Source: Sebastes aleutianus (lineage: Eukaryota > Chordata > Actinopteri > Perciformes > Sebastidae). Taken from it: a stretch of DNA of 64,000 nt. The notes beneath the pieces were generated by a model. It had not been told where the DNA came from and ran no database searches. It was given only the letters and a program-made list of their open reading frames with translations. The position numbers and the translations under genes were made by a program. The stretch covers positions 17,696,326 to 17,760,325 of the forward strand of contig CAKAKS010000038.1 in NCBI GenBank assembly GCA_916700875.1, in the 5' to 3' direction. Of this stretch, positions 1 to 10,321 are shown one piece after another (within the stretch, counting starts at the first letter, position 1; every line of letters begins with the position of its first letter).

Positions 1-1620
1 CAACATAAACATTATAAATGGGCCCCTTTGTATTTCGTTTATTATTATTATAATTATTATTCTTAGCAACACAGCATAGTGTGAGCTGTGCTTGGTTTCC
101 TACTGTCCAAATGTGGCAGTAAGTCCTCTTTTCATATAAATAATGCTAAAAACACAAAACGTCTCCCTCTCACTCACATCTGAACTGTCACAAGAGTCTC
201 TAAAAAAAACTAGGAGACACATAGCGTAGCCTGCATACATACAAATATACATATATGCAAATACACAAAAACAAATAAGCCCCTCCATGTGGTATAATGG
301 CATTACTGGATCTGAAATCATAATTTCATATTAAAAAAAAATTAAATAAAAATCAAAGTAAAAATCAAAGGAATTGGTGAGAAAAAAAACATTGCTGTTT
401 CACTGTGTGATGCCAGTTCAATGAACGAATTATTATTATTTTTGTTTTATTATATTTGTTAATGAAGTAGCTACCAGGTAGTAAACTTGGAGCTGTTGCC
501 CTAGCAACAGGATGGGAATGAAATGGTCTATATAAACAGTGCCTAACGTTATTACTACAGGTAATTAACTGTAATATGCTGCTAAACTAGCATTAGTTAC
601 TTAATTAGGCATTCATAATAACACACCTGCTGGTCTACATATAACTGAAAAAAAGGTTTTTTTTTTACAGTGTAAGATATACATCATTTAGTCCTGCTGT
701 ATTTTTAAAGTGATAGGCGGATTTTTAATTGTAAATGGATGTTAAAATTCAGATGACATTACAACCTTCATGAAGGTAGGAGTTATTACACAGCTGTTGT
801 ATTAGACTGCATTAGCTGTAGCTATGTGTACCTAATAAACTGGCAACTGACAGTATATAGACCTTTTCAAGCTTGACAACATAAACATTATAAATGGGCC
901 CATATAAAAATATATAAAAAGTCAAAGTAAAAAATCAAAGGAATTGGTGAGAAAAAAAAAACATTGCTGTTTCACTGTGTGATGCCAGTTCAATTAACGA
1001 ATTATTATTATTTCTGTATTATTATATTTGTTAATGAAGTAGCTACCAGGTAGTAAACTTGGAGCTGTTGCCCTAGCAACAGGATGGCAATTAAATGGTA
1101 TAATGGCATTTCTGGATCTGAAATCATAATTTCATATAGAAATATATAAAAAATAAAAGTAAAAAAAAGTCCACTGTGTGATGCCAGTTCAATGAACGAA
1201 TTATTATTATTGTTGTATTATTATATTTGTTAATGAAGTAGCTACCAGGTAGTAAACTTGGAGCTGTTGCCCTAGCAACAGGATGGCAATTAAATGGTAT
1301 AATGGCATTTCTGGATCTGAAATCATAATTTCATATAGAAATATATAAAAAATAAAAGTTAAAAAAAAGTCCACTGTGTGATGCCAGTTCAATGAACGAA
1401 TTATTATTATTGTTGTATTATTATATTTGTTAATGAAGTAGCTAACCAGGAAGTAAACTTGGAGCTGTTGCCCTGGCAACAGAGTGGCAATGACATGGTC
1501 TATAAAAACAGTGCGTAACGTTATTACCACAGGTAATTAACTGTAATATGCTGCTAAACTAGCATTATCTACTTAATTAGGCATTCATAACAACACCTGC
1601 TGGTCTACATATAAACACAG
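1..1620. repeat. Locally duplicated repeat block with 200-bp tandem units
   Basis: A segment containing CACTGTGTGATGCCAGTTCA through CCCTAGCAACAGGATGG occurs four times, near 401, 973, 1173 and 1373; the last three are spaced by almost exactly 200 bp. Outer parts are also repeated: the first 26 bases recur at 877, and 528-645 recurs at 1498-1614. On the minus strand it lies in what would be intron 1 of sgce. Family not recognised. Confidence 0.85.
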
Positions 1621-1970
1621 GCCTGCGAACAAGACGCTGTTTTCTCAAAGGTACGTTAATTAAAGCTGAAATGAATGACAAGAACTAGCAAAGACAGCGT
1701 TATTAGTTATAATCCTCGTTTGAGATGTAAGGTAACGTAACAAAAACACATGTCTCACGTTGACTGTGTAGCCACTCTTATACCGTATAACGGTATAGCT
1801 GTCTATTGTTAGCTATGTTTCCATGTCTCCTCCTCAGCCTCTTGGAAAAACTGAGCACAGTAGCTGAACAGCAGCATGCTAACTAACTAGCTCGCTAACT
1901 AGCATGGATGCCCGCATTACAGGCAAACAGCGTTAAAAACACACCGGATATTTAACCTATATATACGTAC

Positions 1971-2007
1971 CAGTACCGAGCCACACCGCGACGGCTGCAG
2001 CGGACAT
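1971..2007 (-). CDS. sgce: Probable first coding exon of epsilon-sarcoglycan (partial gene)
   Basis: On the minus strand an ATG at 2007 in a good context (CACC before ATG) opens MSAAAVAVWLGT plus one base, ending at a consensus donor GTACGT (1970-1965). Human SGCE has the same arrangement as I recall it: its first exon ends after MSPATTGTFLLT plus one base. SGCE also lies upstream of and divergent from PPP1R9A in mammals. The hydrophobic residues fit the start of a signal peptide. Exon 2 is not in the window. The protein match is short, so the call rests mainly on phase, donor and synteny. Confidence 0.5.
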
Positions 2008-2414
2008 GGTGCACATCATCCTCGTCAAACCTTACATGAAAAAGGCTGTTTTATCTAATCGCACACTGGTGGGTTTTGACAGCCATGATAATAATAAGCA
2101 TCCTGCTGCATTCCTTCTTCCTCCTCCTCCTCCTCCTCCTTCTTCTTCTCCTTCACTGGAAACAGCTCCTCATTGGCTGCACATCTGGATGGAAAAAGAT
2201 GGTTGTCTCGTAAAAAAAAAAATGGGGCAAAAACACACACGATGTGAATCAGAATAAGGAGAGTCACGCCTTCAGAAAATGATGCTGTGGGATGTTGGTG
2301 GAGTTAAACTAGGTTTTTTTATGGCTGTATATCAAATACAAGGAGTGGCTGCTGCTACTGTAGATGTTTTTTTCTGTTGACCTCTCTCCTTCTGATCTAG
2401 GACAACATGTCATT
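2008..2414. other. Presumed divergent promoter region between sgce and ppp1r9a
   Basis: This stretch lies just upstream of the putative sgce start on the minus strand. It contains a TCC repeat (2118-2150) but no TATA box or other motif that I can name. Function is inferred from position only. Confidence 0.3.
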
Positions 2415-2511
2415 GTTAGATGGATAGATGGATAGATAGATAGATAGATAGATAGATACGTAGATAGATAGATGGATAGATGGATACATAGATAGATGGA
2501 TGGATAGATGC

Positions 2512-2545
<34 letters not shown>

Positions 2546-2620
2546 GGATAGGTAGATAGATAGATAGATGGATAGATGGATAGATGGATAGATAGATGGA
2601 TAGATGGATAGATAGATGGC

Positions 2621-2665
<45 letters not shown>

Positions 2666-2778
2666 GGATAGATAGATAGATAGATAGATAGATGAATTGA
2701 TGGATAGATAGATGGATAGATGGATAGATAGATGGATAGATAGATGGCTAGATAGATAGATAGATAGATAGATAGCTG

Positions 2779-2840
<62 letters not shown>

Positions 2841-2842
2841 CA
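2415..2842. repeat. GATA/GATG microsatellite array (about 425 bp)
   Basis: A long run of GATA units interspersed with GATG, GGAT and GCTA variants. It directly abuts the LINE tail at 2843, so it is probably the expanded tetranucleotide tail of that element. Its minus strand reads as an open frame of Ser-Ile-Tyr-Leu repeats, which is an artefact. Confidence 0.95.
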
Positions 2843-2955
2843 GACAGCTTTATTGATCCCCATGGGGAAATTCGATTGCCACCAAGTCAGACAACAGCAA
2901 ACAAACAACAAAATCACAGTATTTACAATACACCAATAAATAAATAACATCATAA
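2843..2955 (-). mobile_element. LINE 3'-end fragment (TTTATTGATCCCC tail), minus orientation
   Basis: CTTTATTGATCCCCATGGGG next to a GATA array is the typical 3' end of a common teleost non-LTR retrotransposon family (CR1/Rex-like; subfamily not assigned). In the element's own orientation it reads GGGGATCAATAAAG followed by TATC units. It is 5'-truncated. Confidence 0.7.
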
Positions 2956-4407
2956 GAAGCCCTTTGAGACAAAATCAACAGCTGAGAGGTGCCTGGGATC
3001 TAGGCCAATATCTAAAAATTGTCATTACTGTTCGTTACTATGTAATTCTCTGAAAGCTCATTGTTCGCTAAATTCACCCATTTACAAGATGCTTCTTTTT
3101 TGATTGCTTTTGGATCTATCAGCTTGATGATTTCTTGATAATGCCACCAAAATTTGGATTAAGAGTGTAAGAGCCGTATTGTATTATTTACAGTTTTTTG
3201 CATTTGATTATCATTTAAAAAGCGCATTGTGTTATGCCATCAAAATGTTTGACATACATTAGAATTTAGGTCAGTTAGTCATGTATGTGATAGAAAGGGC
3301 TTTTTATAGACTCAATGATGTGTGTTTTGCCCTGTTAAGATGTGCTCCTCTAGTCCTCCTACTATTGGACAATGTGGGCGTGTCCCTTTAAGTATGGTTA
3401 ATGCTAGTTAGGCTTCATTCGAGCAGGATGGGGAGCAACAATTTTTCTGACCACACAGACCACAGGTTCAGTTATTTTCCAGCGGAATTGGTCCGTTTTT
3501 GATAGTCCAAGATTTGTCATGTGGATATATTTTTGTTTGTTTTAATTTTCGTGGAATAAACTTTTCACTCACTATACGAGCCTCATCTTTGAAGCTGACC
3601 AGGGAGTGAGTGTCTGCAGAAGGCAAGTGGAAGTTGGACATGGTATAGTCTACATGAGTCAGAAACCTTTACATCCTGCTAGAAGTGGCGAGGACGGTTT
3701 AGAACAAGCTGCCACTACAAGGAGTTTTAAAGACAAACATACACAAACCATCACCTCATGACCCCCTAATCCCAGCTGTGAGAGGGCAGAGACATGTTTG
3801 AGAAGTCTGCTCCAATCTGACCAGAACCCCTGCAGAGACAGTCCTAGCAGACAGATGGTCATGTTTTGGCCCCTTTGGCTCCAAGTCAGGACTGCTAAAA
3901 GGGCTGTGGGACCCTTAATTCACCCCTCATGCTCCCTTGATGTCAGCATATCACTAAGAGAGCACTTTGATCCTGCAGTGAAGGATACTAGATCTGGCTA
4001 CTGACCGTGTTGTTGTTGCATGGCTCTTGTTTGATAATTTGAAACTGGATTCCTGGCTTCCTCTGTGGTGATAAACATGATGCTATCCATCCTCATGTGC
4101 TCTGCAGTGTGAGGCTGTTCTGTTCTCTCACCCTATCCCCTTAAGATTATTTTTAGGTTGCTTAGCAACATCTTCACATAGCCAATGATTGGACTGGGTA
4201 TGAATGTATCACACAACAATCACTCTATAGGTTAATGAATGCGCTAAATGTGTCTGATATCTGATGTGATAGATGTGGATTGATTTGGATTGATTTCAGT
4301 CCAATTCTGTTTCGGTTTAGTCTGCCGTAAATTGCAAGTTGCACTGTCCTGACATTGCTTGTTTTGGGCTGTGAGGCAAGATGCAACATCCCCACCCTCC
4401 TCAGAGG

Positions 4408-4918
4408 TAGGAATGCACCCATCCGACTTTTTCTGCCCCGATACCGATAGCAATACCTGGGCTTTGGGTATCGGCTGATACCGAGGACCGATCCGATATA
4501 GTCTTTAATTAATAAGCTGTATGCCTCACTGTGTGGAAGTGACTGGGATCATTCTTTTATGTGTAAGGCAACATCAGGTTTGACTTAAACTATGCTTTTC
4601 CTAATTTTGTAAAACAAAATGTAACAAATAAATACATAGATACAAATTTAGTGAATTGTTAATTATTATTAAAATATTAAATCGTACACCAATAACTTCA
4701 AATTTAACAGGAATTACAATTCAGGTGTAAACTTTTTTTTAAGGCATCAACAAATTGGTTAAAACTTAAACAGGAATTTAAATTCCAGTATATAATGTAT
4801 ATAGCATATAAACATAGAATTGAATTTAATAAATCGACCCTATTGTCACCAATATCCGATCCAGCTATTTGAGTCAGTATCGGCCCAATATCCGATCTGG
4901 TATCGGTATCGGTGCATA
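4408..4918. mobile_element. hAT-like MITE, GGTGCATC-end family, copy 1
   Basis: The ends are TAGGAATGCACC and GGTATCGGTGCATA (inverted), flanked by an 8-bp target duplication with one mismatch: CTCAGAGG (4400-4407) and CTCAGAAG (4919-4926). Subterminal sequence repeats CCGAT/ATCGG motifs. No transposase is encoded. It is the same family as 25803-26557, to which the interior aligns. Confidence 0.85.
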
Positions 4919-5889
4919 CTCAGAAGTGAGGGCTGTTGCTAAATGGGGACAAACTGTAGCTCATGTTTCTTGTGGTGCAGCAGATACAACAGACCTTACG
5001 GCAAAGACACCATTTCATATAATATTTTACTCTATAAATTCAATATGCTGAAAAATGTGAAGGATCATGAGTAAAAATGGAACAACAGTAGTCTAACGTA
5101 TAAAAAAGAACCAACATGTTGCTTTCAGTGAGTTCAGTATGGACTGAAATGGTTGGTTACATAATGTAATGTAACCATTGTGTAATGTAAATTGCATATT
5201 TTGGCAGATTATAAGACTGCACGGATTTATAAATGAGATTTACTTCATGGTATTTGAGAAGGTGACAAATACAGTCACAAATATCTAATTCTAATTTATG
5301 CAGCATAGGCATGTTTTAATCTGCTAAATCACACTTGAATGAATCGTAATTAAACTTTGATTAAAAATGTAATTTATAATATAATTTGTAATGTGTGCCT
5401 ACAGAATATAACTGATAATCACGCATTTGGATGTTGACAAAGCTTCCTTTCTAGTGATTTATCACATGAATTCAGTCCCGTGCTTTGGGGTGACTCCTAT
5501 GTAACCCAGCTAGAATTTTTGCACTCTGATCTTCTTTAAAACTGTTAAAATATTTATGCAAACCGATTCATTGGGGGAAAGAGACTGCTAACTTGAGAAA
5601 CCTTCGCATTTTTTGATATGCATTTAGCGTGAGTCTGTGAGAGATAGTGTTTGGAGCAGCCAACTTTGATATTCAGGGGCTTTCATTTCATGACATGTGG
5701 CTGAATTAAACCTGCACATTGCATATTGGCACATTAGTGAAAAACTGATGTTTTAAAATGAATAATACCACTGTTAGACAGACTGCAGTAGTTTATTATT
5801 ACACTGTAATTTTTATTCACTAATATTCTATATAAATTGGTCAATGTCAGTGTGTTGTTCAGTGGTGGAAGAAGTACTAAGATCTTTTA

Positions 5890-6240
5890 CTTAAAGCTTC
5901 AGTAGGCAACAATTTTTTTGGCATCATTGTGTAAAAATTCCATAATAACCTTTCAGCATATTGTAATTCAAGTGCTCTGAGAGAAAACTAGACTTCTGCA
6001 CCTCCTCATGGCTCTGTTTTCAGGCTTTAAAAAAAATCTAGCCTGTGACTGGAGGCTGTTCATTCAACAGAGGCAGCTGTCAATCACTCGGGAACTCCAA
6101 CCAAACGGTCAAACTATTAGAAAGTTTGCTCCGGCCGGTGGGCAGTGCTTGGTATTTCCTTAACTGATCTCAACATGGCTGCCGGGTCACAAACTTTCTC
6201 ATTTTACAGCTAAACAGCACACTTTTCATGTAAAGTTATG
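5890..6240 (+). repeat. Interspersed repeat (TTAAAGCTTCAGTAGGC end)
   Basis: This sequence, including CCTCCTCATGGCTCTGTTTT and CAATCACTCGGGAACTCC, recurs in reverse orientation at 55425-55790. The TTAA at its end resembles the TTAA-flanked MITEs elsewhere in the window. Its other end runs into the satellite at 6229. Confidence 0.75.
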
Positions 6241-6545
6241 ATTTTATTCTCGTAATATTACGATTTTTTACACGTAAAGTTATGACTTTATTCTCGTAAT
6301 ATAACGTCTTTTTTTCTCCTAAAGTTATGACTTTATTCTTGTAATATTACAACTTTTTTTCTCATAAAGTTATGACTTTATTCTTGTAATATTACAACTT
6401 TTTTTCTCGTAAAGTTATGACTTTATTCTCGTAATATTACGACTTTTTTCTCGTAATATTACAACTTTTTTTCTCGTAAAGTTATGACTTTATTCTCGTA
6501 ATATTACGACTTGTTTCTCGTAATATTGCGACTTTATTCTGGAAA
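6229..6545. repeat. Tandem satellite of AAAGTTATGACTTTATTCTCGTAATATTACGAC type
   Basis: About seven degenerate units of roughly 40-50 bp alternate AAAGTTATGACTTTATTC with TCGTAATATTACGAC, both containing small palindromes (GTAATATTAC). Confidence 0.9.
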
Positions 6546-8787
6546 TCCCAGATTTTTTTCCCTCAATGTGGCCCTAATACTCCGTAGTACATTTGCACTT
6601 TGGCCCTCACTGCATTAGACTTATATACTATATACTTAAGACTATAAATTGTGTTCCCTTCATCACAATGCTCAAATGTTTTGCGGCTCCAGACAGATTA
6701 TTTTTGGGTTTTTTTTTGCCTAAAATGGCTCTTTTGATAGTAAAGGTTGCTGACCCCTGGTCTGGTCCCTTATAAACTCCTTTAGGACCCCCTAGTGGTC
6801 CTCACACCACATTTTGAGACACCATAATTTCAAACACCCATAGCCTGAATGGTCCTTGACTCTGTACCCCACCCCAAACCCCCATTGATGAACAATAAGC
6901 AGTGAGTAAAGTCCCAGTCTGCTGCTGTTGTGTGCTGGTATTTATGCCAGACTGCAGCTCACTGAAGCCCCCTCCGCGCGGCAGCAGCAGCAGATTATCG
7001 GACCAAACCATTGCCGCAGCCCAGTGTTTCAGCACCTGTCACATGAGGCTTTTACATTTGCAAATCACTGGCTACCATCACAGCTACGTGTGTTTACTTG
7101 TCTCCACCGCAGACGTATATCGGACCAGCCAATGCAAACGCTGCCACAGTGCAGCTCTGAGTGAGATGAGCTGCCAAATTGCACCGACACCCCCATAGCG
7201 CGACTGACTGGCAGCATCGCCCACTGCCTGCAATGGCGTTGTAGCGGCTCCAGTGTGTCCAAAACGTTTCTGTAGTGGCCGATGATACCATCCCGGACAA
7301 TTTACCAGCGTGGGATAAGAAATGTGTTGTTTTTGGAAAGGTTTTTGCAACAACAGCATCCTATATTTCTAACGAGTTTAGCCTCTCTGGATTACAGTTT
7401 GTGTTTTGCATCACGCGTCAAACGAAGCTGGAGCTACATGAATGTAAGTCTTTTGTTTTTGTAACATTGAAGCAACATCGCTGTGGTTTTTGTGGTTATA
7501 ACTTTGATAATCCCAGAGGAAGGTCAGTCAATTATTATGTCTGGCCCATGCATACATCATCTGCAAAGGAGGAAAAAAAAAATGCACATAAATACAGGTT
7601 TGTCAGAGTCAGAAGAGGGGGAAACCTGAGCTGTCATGTTGTGTGTGGTGTGGCTGATGTGCGGCTCTGCCTGTTTGTCTAATCCCACTGACACAATGTG
7701 AAAGCCTCAATTTCATCTTTCATCTTTCACCTCTAACTTTATTCGTCTCTGTGCGATATCCTCCGAAGAAGCAGCACAGGATGTTAATCAAGTGCAAGGA
7801 TTTCACATAGGTGTTATCATGGACCATGCAATAGTCCAGCATGGTGAATAATGAATATTGAGCCAAGGCATTTAGGTTTCAGCCACTGCTGCTGCTGCTG
7901 CTGCATCCATACAGTTACATACCATTCAGCACAACTGAGATTAATGGATTCTCTAATGTCCCAGATGAATGTTTTTTTGTGTGTGTGTCATATTTCATCT
8001 TCCTCTTTGAGGGAATGTATTTCCAAACAGGATTAAACATTAATAGCAGTAGGTATAGAATATTTAATTACTAGCCTGCTACCCTGCTCTAACACATTAT
8101 TATTATAATAGTGGGTGAACTGCAAGTCTTTCAGTTCATTACATTTTTTTTTTTTGTATCTATAGGATATCAACACGTTTGGTGCATTTCTCTGTGCAGT
8201 AAAGGTTGTAACTGCATGCAATGCTTTGTTTGAGGGTTGGCATTTAGTAGGAAGCAGCATAATGTCAGTGATGGTTTAAAGAGCTGTGGGATGTGGCAGA
8301 GTACAAGGGTCACAGTTTACTATAGAAAACAGAGGGAGTGGGAGTGAGAAAACAGAAGAAGAAGAAGAAGAAGAAAATAGCCATATTTCCTGCAGCATAG
8401 CACCAGTTTAAACAGAAAGAGCTCATGTCTACAGTAAGTATTGATTTGAGAAGGTAAACAGTGCATCAGTGCTGAAAAGACAACACAATCAGAGTGCTTT
8501 TAGTGTCCAATAGGCTTTTATAACTAGTCCTCTTGTAGTAAGAGCTTTATTTTATCTTACATCAGCATCTTTGGCTCCCATGTTTCTGAATAGTGTTATT
8601 GATGGAACATGAAAATGATCTCTTTTCAAGCTTTGTAATCCTAATTTTGATGAGTAAGAGCCTCTTTCAGTTTTATGTGATGTTATTGTGTGCATGTTTA
8701 AATAGTTATCTCTCTTGAACTCATATAATCATGCAGTGTTACAACATTTTTCCATCTTTATAACGTCTCTTTTTTTTATCTCTGCAG

Positions 8788-8932
8788 GTGTGAATGGGCC
8801 TAAAGGAACTATAACTATATTGGGTGGATCCGATTAGGCAGCGTCGCAGTAGGTCAAACTAAACTCCTCACTCCCACATTCTAATGAGGCCACGGCGATG
8901 CTGACATCCCCTCTGAATCCAAAGACATCATC
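8788..8932 (+). other. ppp1r9a: 5' untranslated part of the first coding exon, with three upstream ORFs
   Basis: A good acceptor (T-rich tract then TCTGCAG ending at 8787) suggests that this exon starts at 8788 and that at least one non-coding exon lies upstream. The leader holds three upstream ATGs: 8794-8814 (6 codons plus stop), 8884-8904 (6 codons plus stop) and 8898-8939 (13 codons plus stop). The last one overlaps the main ATG at 8933 in another frame and ends at 8939. The main ATG has A at -3. The upstream exon itself was not identified. Confidence 0.6.
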
Positions 8933-10321
8933 ATGCTGAAGACGGAGGCCTCGGGGGAGAGGACCAGCCTCCGGAGTGCCTCCCCCCACCGTAATGCCTA
9001 CCGGGCTGAGTTTCAGGCACTCAAGAAGGCCTTTGACCAACCTCGGAAGGATGGGGACTGCAAGCCCAAAGACCAAGAACGGGTGAAACAGCCAAGGGGC
9101 CGCCAGTATGGGGGCCATGTCAGTCGCATTAAGGACATGTTCATGCAGATGGGCACAGAACCTGTGCCGGCTAAGGTCAAGGGTTGTGATGATTCCTCGC
9201 CGCAAAAGCTGGTCAAGCCCACCAACTTCATCAACAAAGCCGATGGGTCAGTGATAAAACTCCAGCATTCCGCATCAGCTGACAGGGTTGGAGGCGCTGG
9301 AGCAAAGTTCTCTGAAACCAGGAAGCTGTTTGAGCAGCAGTCACGTGACCAGTCCCAATCACCAGTCTTTCCATACGGACGTGATAAACGCGGTTCCCAT
9401 GAGCACCTGGATGACTGGCGAGGCACAAGGTCTAATCGAGGCAGCACAGACTCCTTGGACTCACTTTGCTCCAGAACGGAGGCGTCCTCGCCGACTGTCA
9501 GTCAACTGAGTGCTGTTTTTGAAAATGTCGACAACCACAACCTAGGTGCGCCCTACAAAGGAGTCAGCAGACGTGCCCTCTACTCACCAGATGGGTTCCA
9601 ACGCCCTGGAGGCGATGTCAGTGAAGATGATTCAAGACAATCTCCAGTTTGTGGAAACCACCAGAGCAGGTCAGGGGGAAAGTGTCCCACATCCTCGTCT
9701 TCTGAGGACCTTCTGAGCCCCAGTCCTAGGACAGAGACTTCAGAGCTGAAACCAGTACCACAAGAGGAAGAAGACAAAGCAGACAAGGTTGAGACTACGG
9801 GCGGAGATAGGCGGCGTCTTTCTGGGGTCACCACCAATGGAAGCCAGGTCAATGGTTCATGTGAGGAAGAGGAGAAACACTCAGAAACAGGAAAACATAT
9901 TGAGGATCTAGTTGTGTCCAAAGCTTCAAAACCTAAAGATGATGCTGTGATTACCGACAAAGCTTTTGAAGATGCAACCCCTGAGCCATTGCCGACCCCG
10001 ACTACACCAGCTGGGGAAAGCCAGGAGGATGGGGACGGTTCAAGAGAAGACAAGTCCTCTGAATCTCCCAAGGACCAGGCGGAAGAACACGATGAGGAAT
10101 ACACTGGGAATGAGCGGGTGATTTTTAACGCAGACGGGGACGCCTGTTACCAGGGTTGGGGGGAAAGCTGCACGGATCCTGAGGACGACCTCTACGGAGA
10201 CGACGAGGATATTGTCTACGACCCGGGTTCTGATCTGACAGAGATTCCTGGTCTGCCACATGAGAACAAAGAGGACATCCCTCCAAAGAGGAAGATTCGT
10301 TTCAGCAATGCCCCCATTACA
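8933..10321 (+). CDS. ppp1r9a: ppp1r9a coding exon 1 (residues 1-463): actin-binding region, acidic segment, PP1-docking motif
   Basis: The frame opens with MLKTEASGERTSLRSASPHR, very close to mammalian neurabin-1, which fixes the start. Residues 1-145 match the F-actin-binding region (RIKDMF at 65-70, SETRKLFE at 127-134). Residues about 145-385 are serine-, acid- and proline-rich and presumably disordered. A strongly acidic stretch (about 389-440) precedes PPKRKIRFS, whose KIRF (454-457) is an RVxF-type PP1-docking motif; mammalian neurabin has KIKF there. The exon ends after a complete ACA codon at the donor GTAAGT. Reading on through the donor would add 15 residues before a stop at 10367-10369; I take that as intron. 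Confidence 0.96.

Larger units (their letters stand above)
2956..8787. other. Upstream region of ppp1r9a, probably with undetected non-coding exon(s)
   Basis: Apart from the repeats listed separately, no protein-coding exon was recognised. 6880-7270 is richer in GC and CpG than its surroundings and could hold a promoter or non-coding exon. A consensus donor GTAAGT occurs at 7443 and another at 8432, but no transcript evidence is available. Confidence 0.4.

Noticed and set aside
2309..2953. 214-residue minus-strand open frame of Ser-Ile-Tyr-Leu repeats
   Set aside because: It is a translation of the GATA microsatellite and the LINE tail, not a gene.
7275..7682. 135-residue plus-strand open frame
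   Set aside because: No recognisable domain, no neighbouring exon in phase, and it crosses a good donor site; probably chance.
2956..8787. PEG10 or another retroviral-derived gene between sgce and ppp1r9a
   Set aside because: No gag- or pol-like frame is present; PEG10 is limited to therian mammals.
9580..10104. 174-residue minus-strand open frame inside exon 1
   Set aside because: Antisense shadow of the Ser/Glu-rich coding exon.
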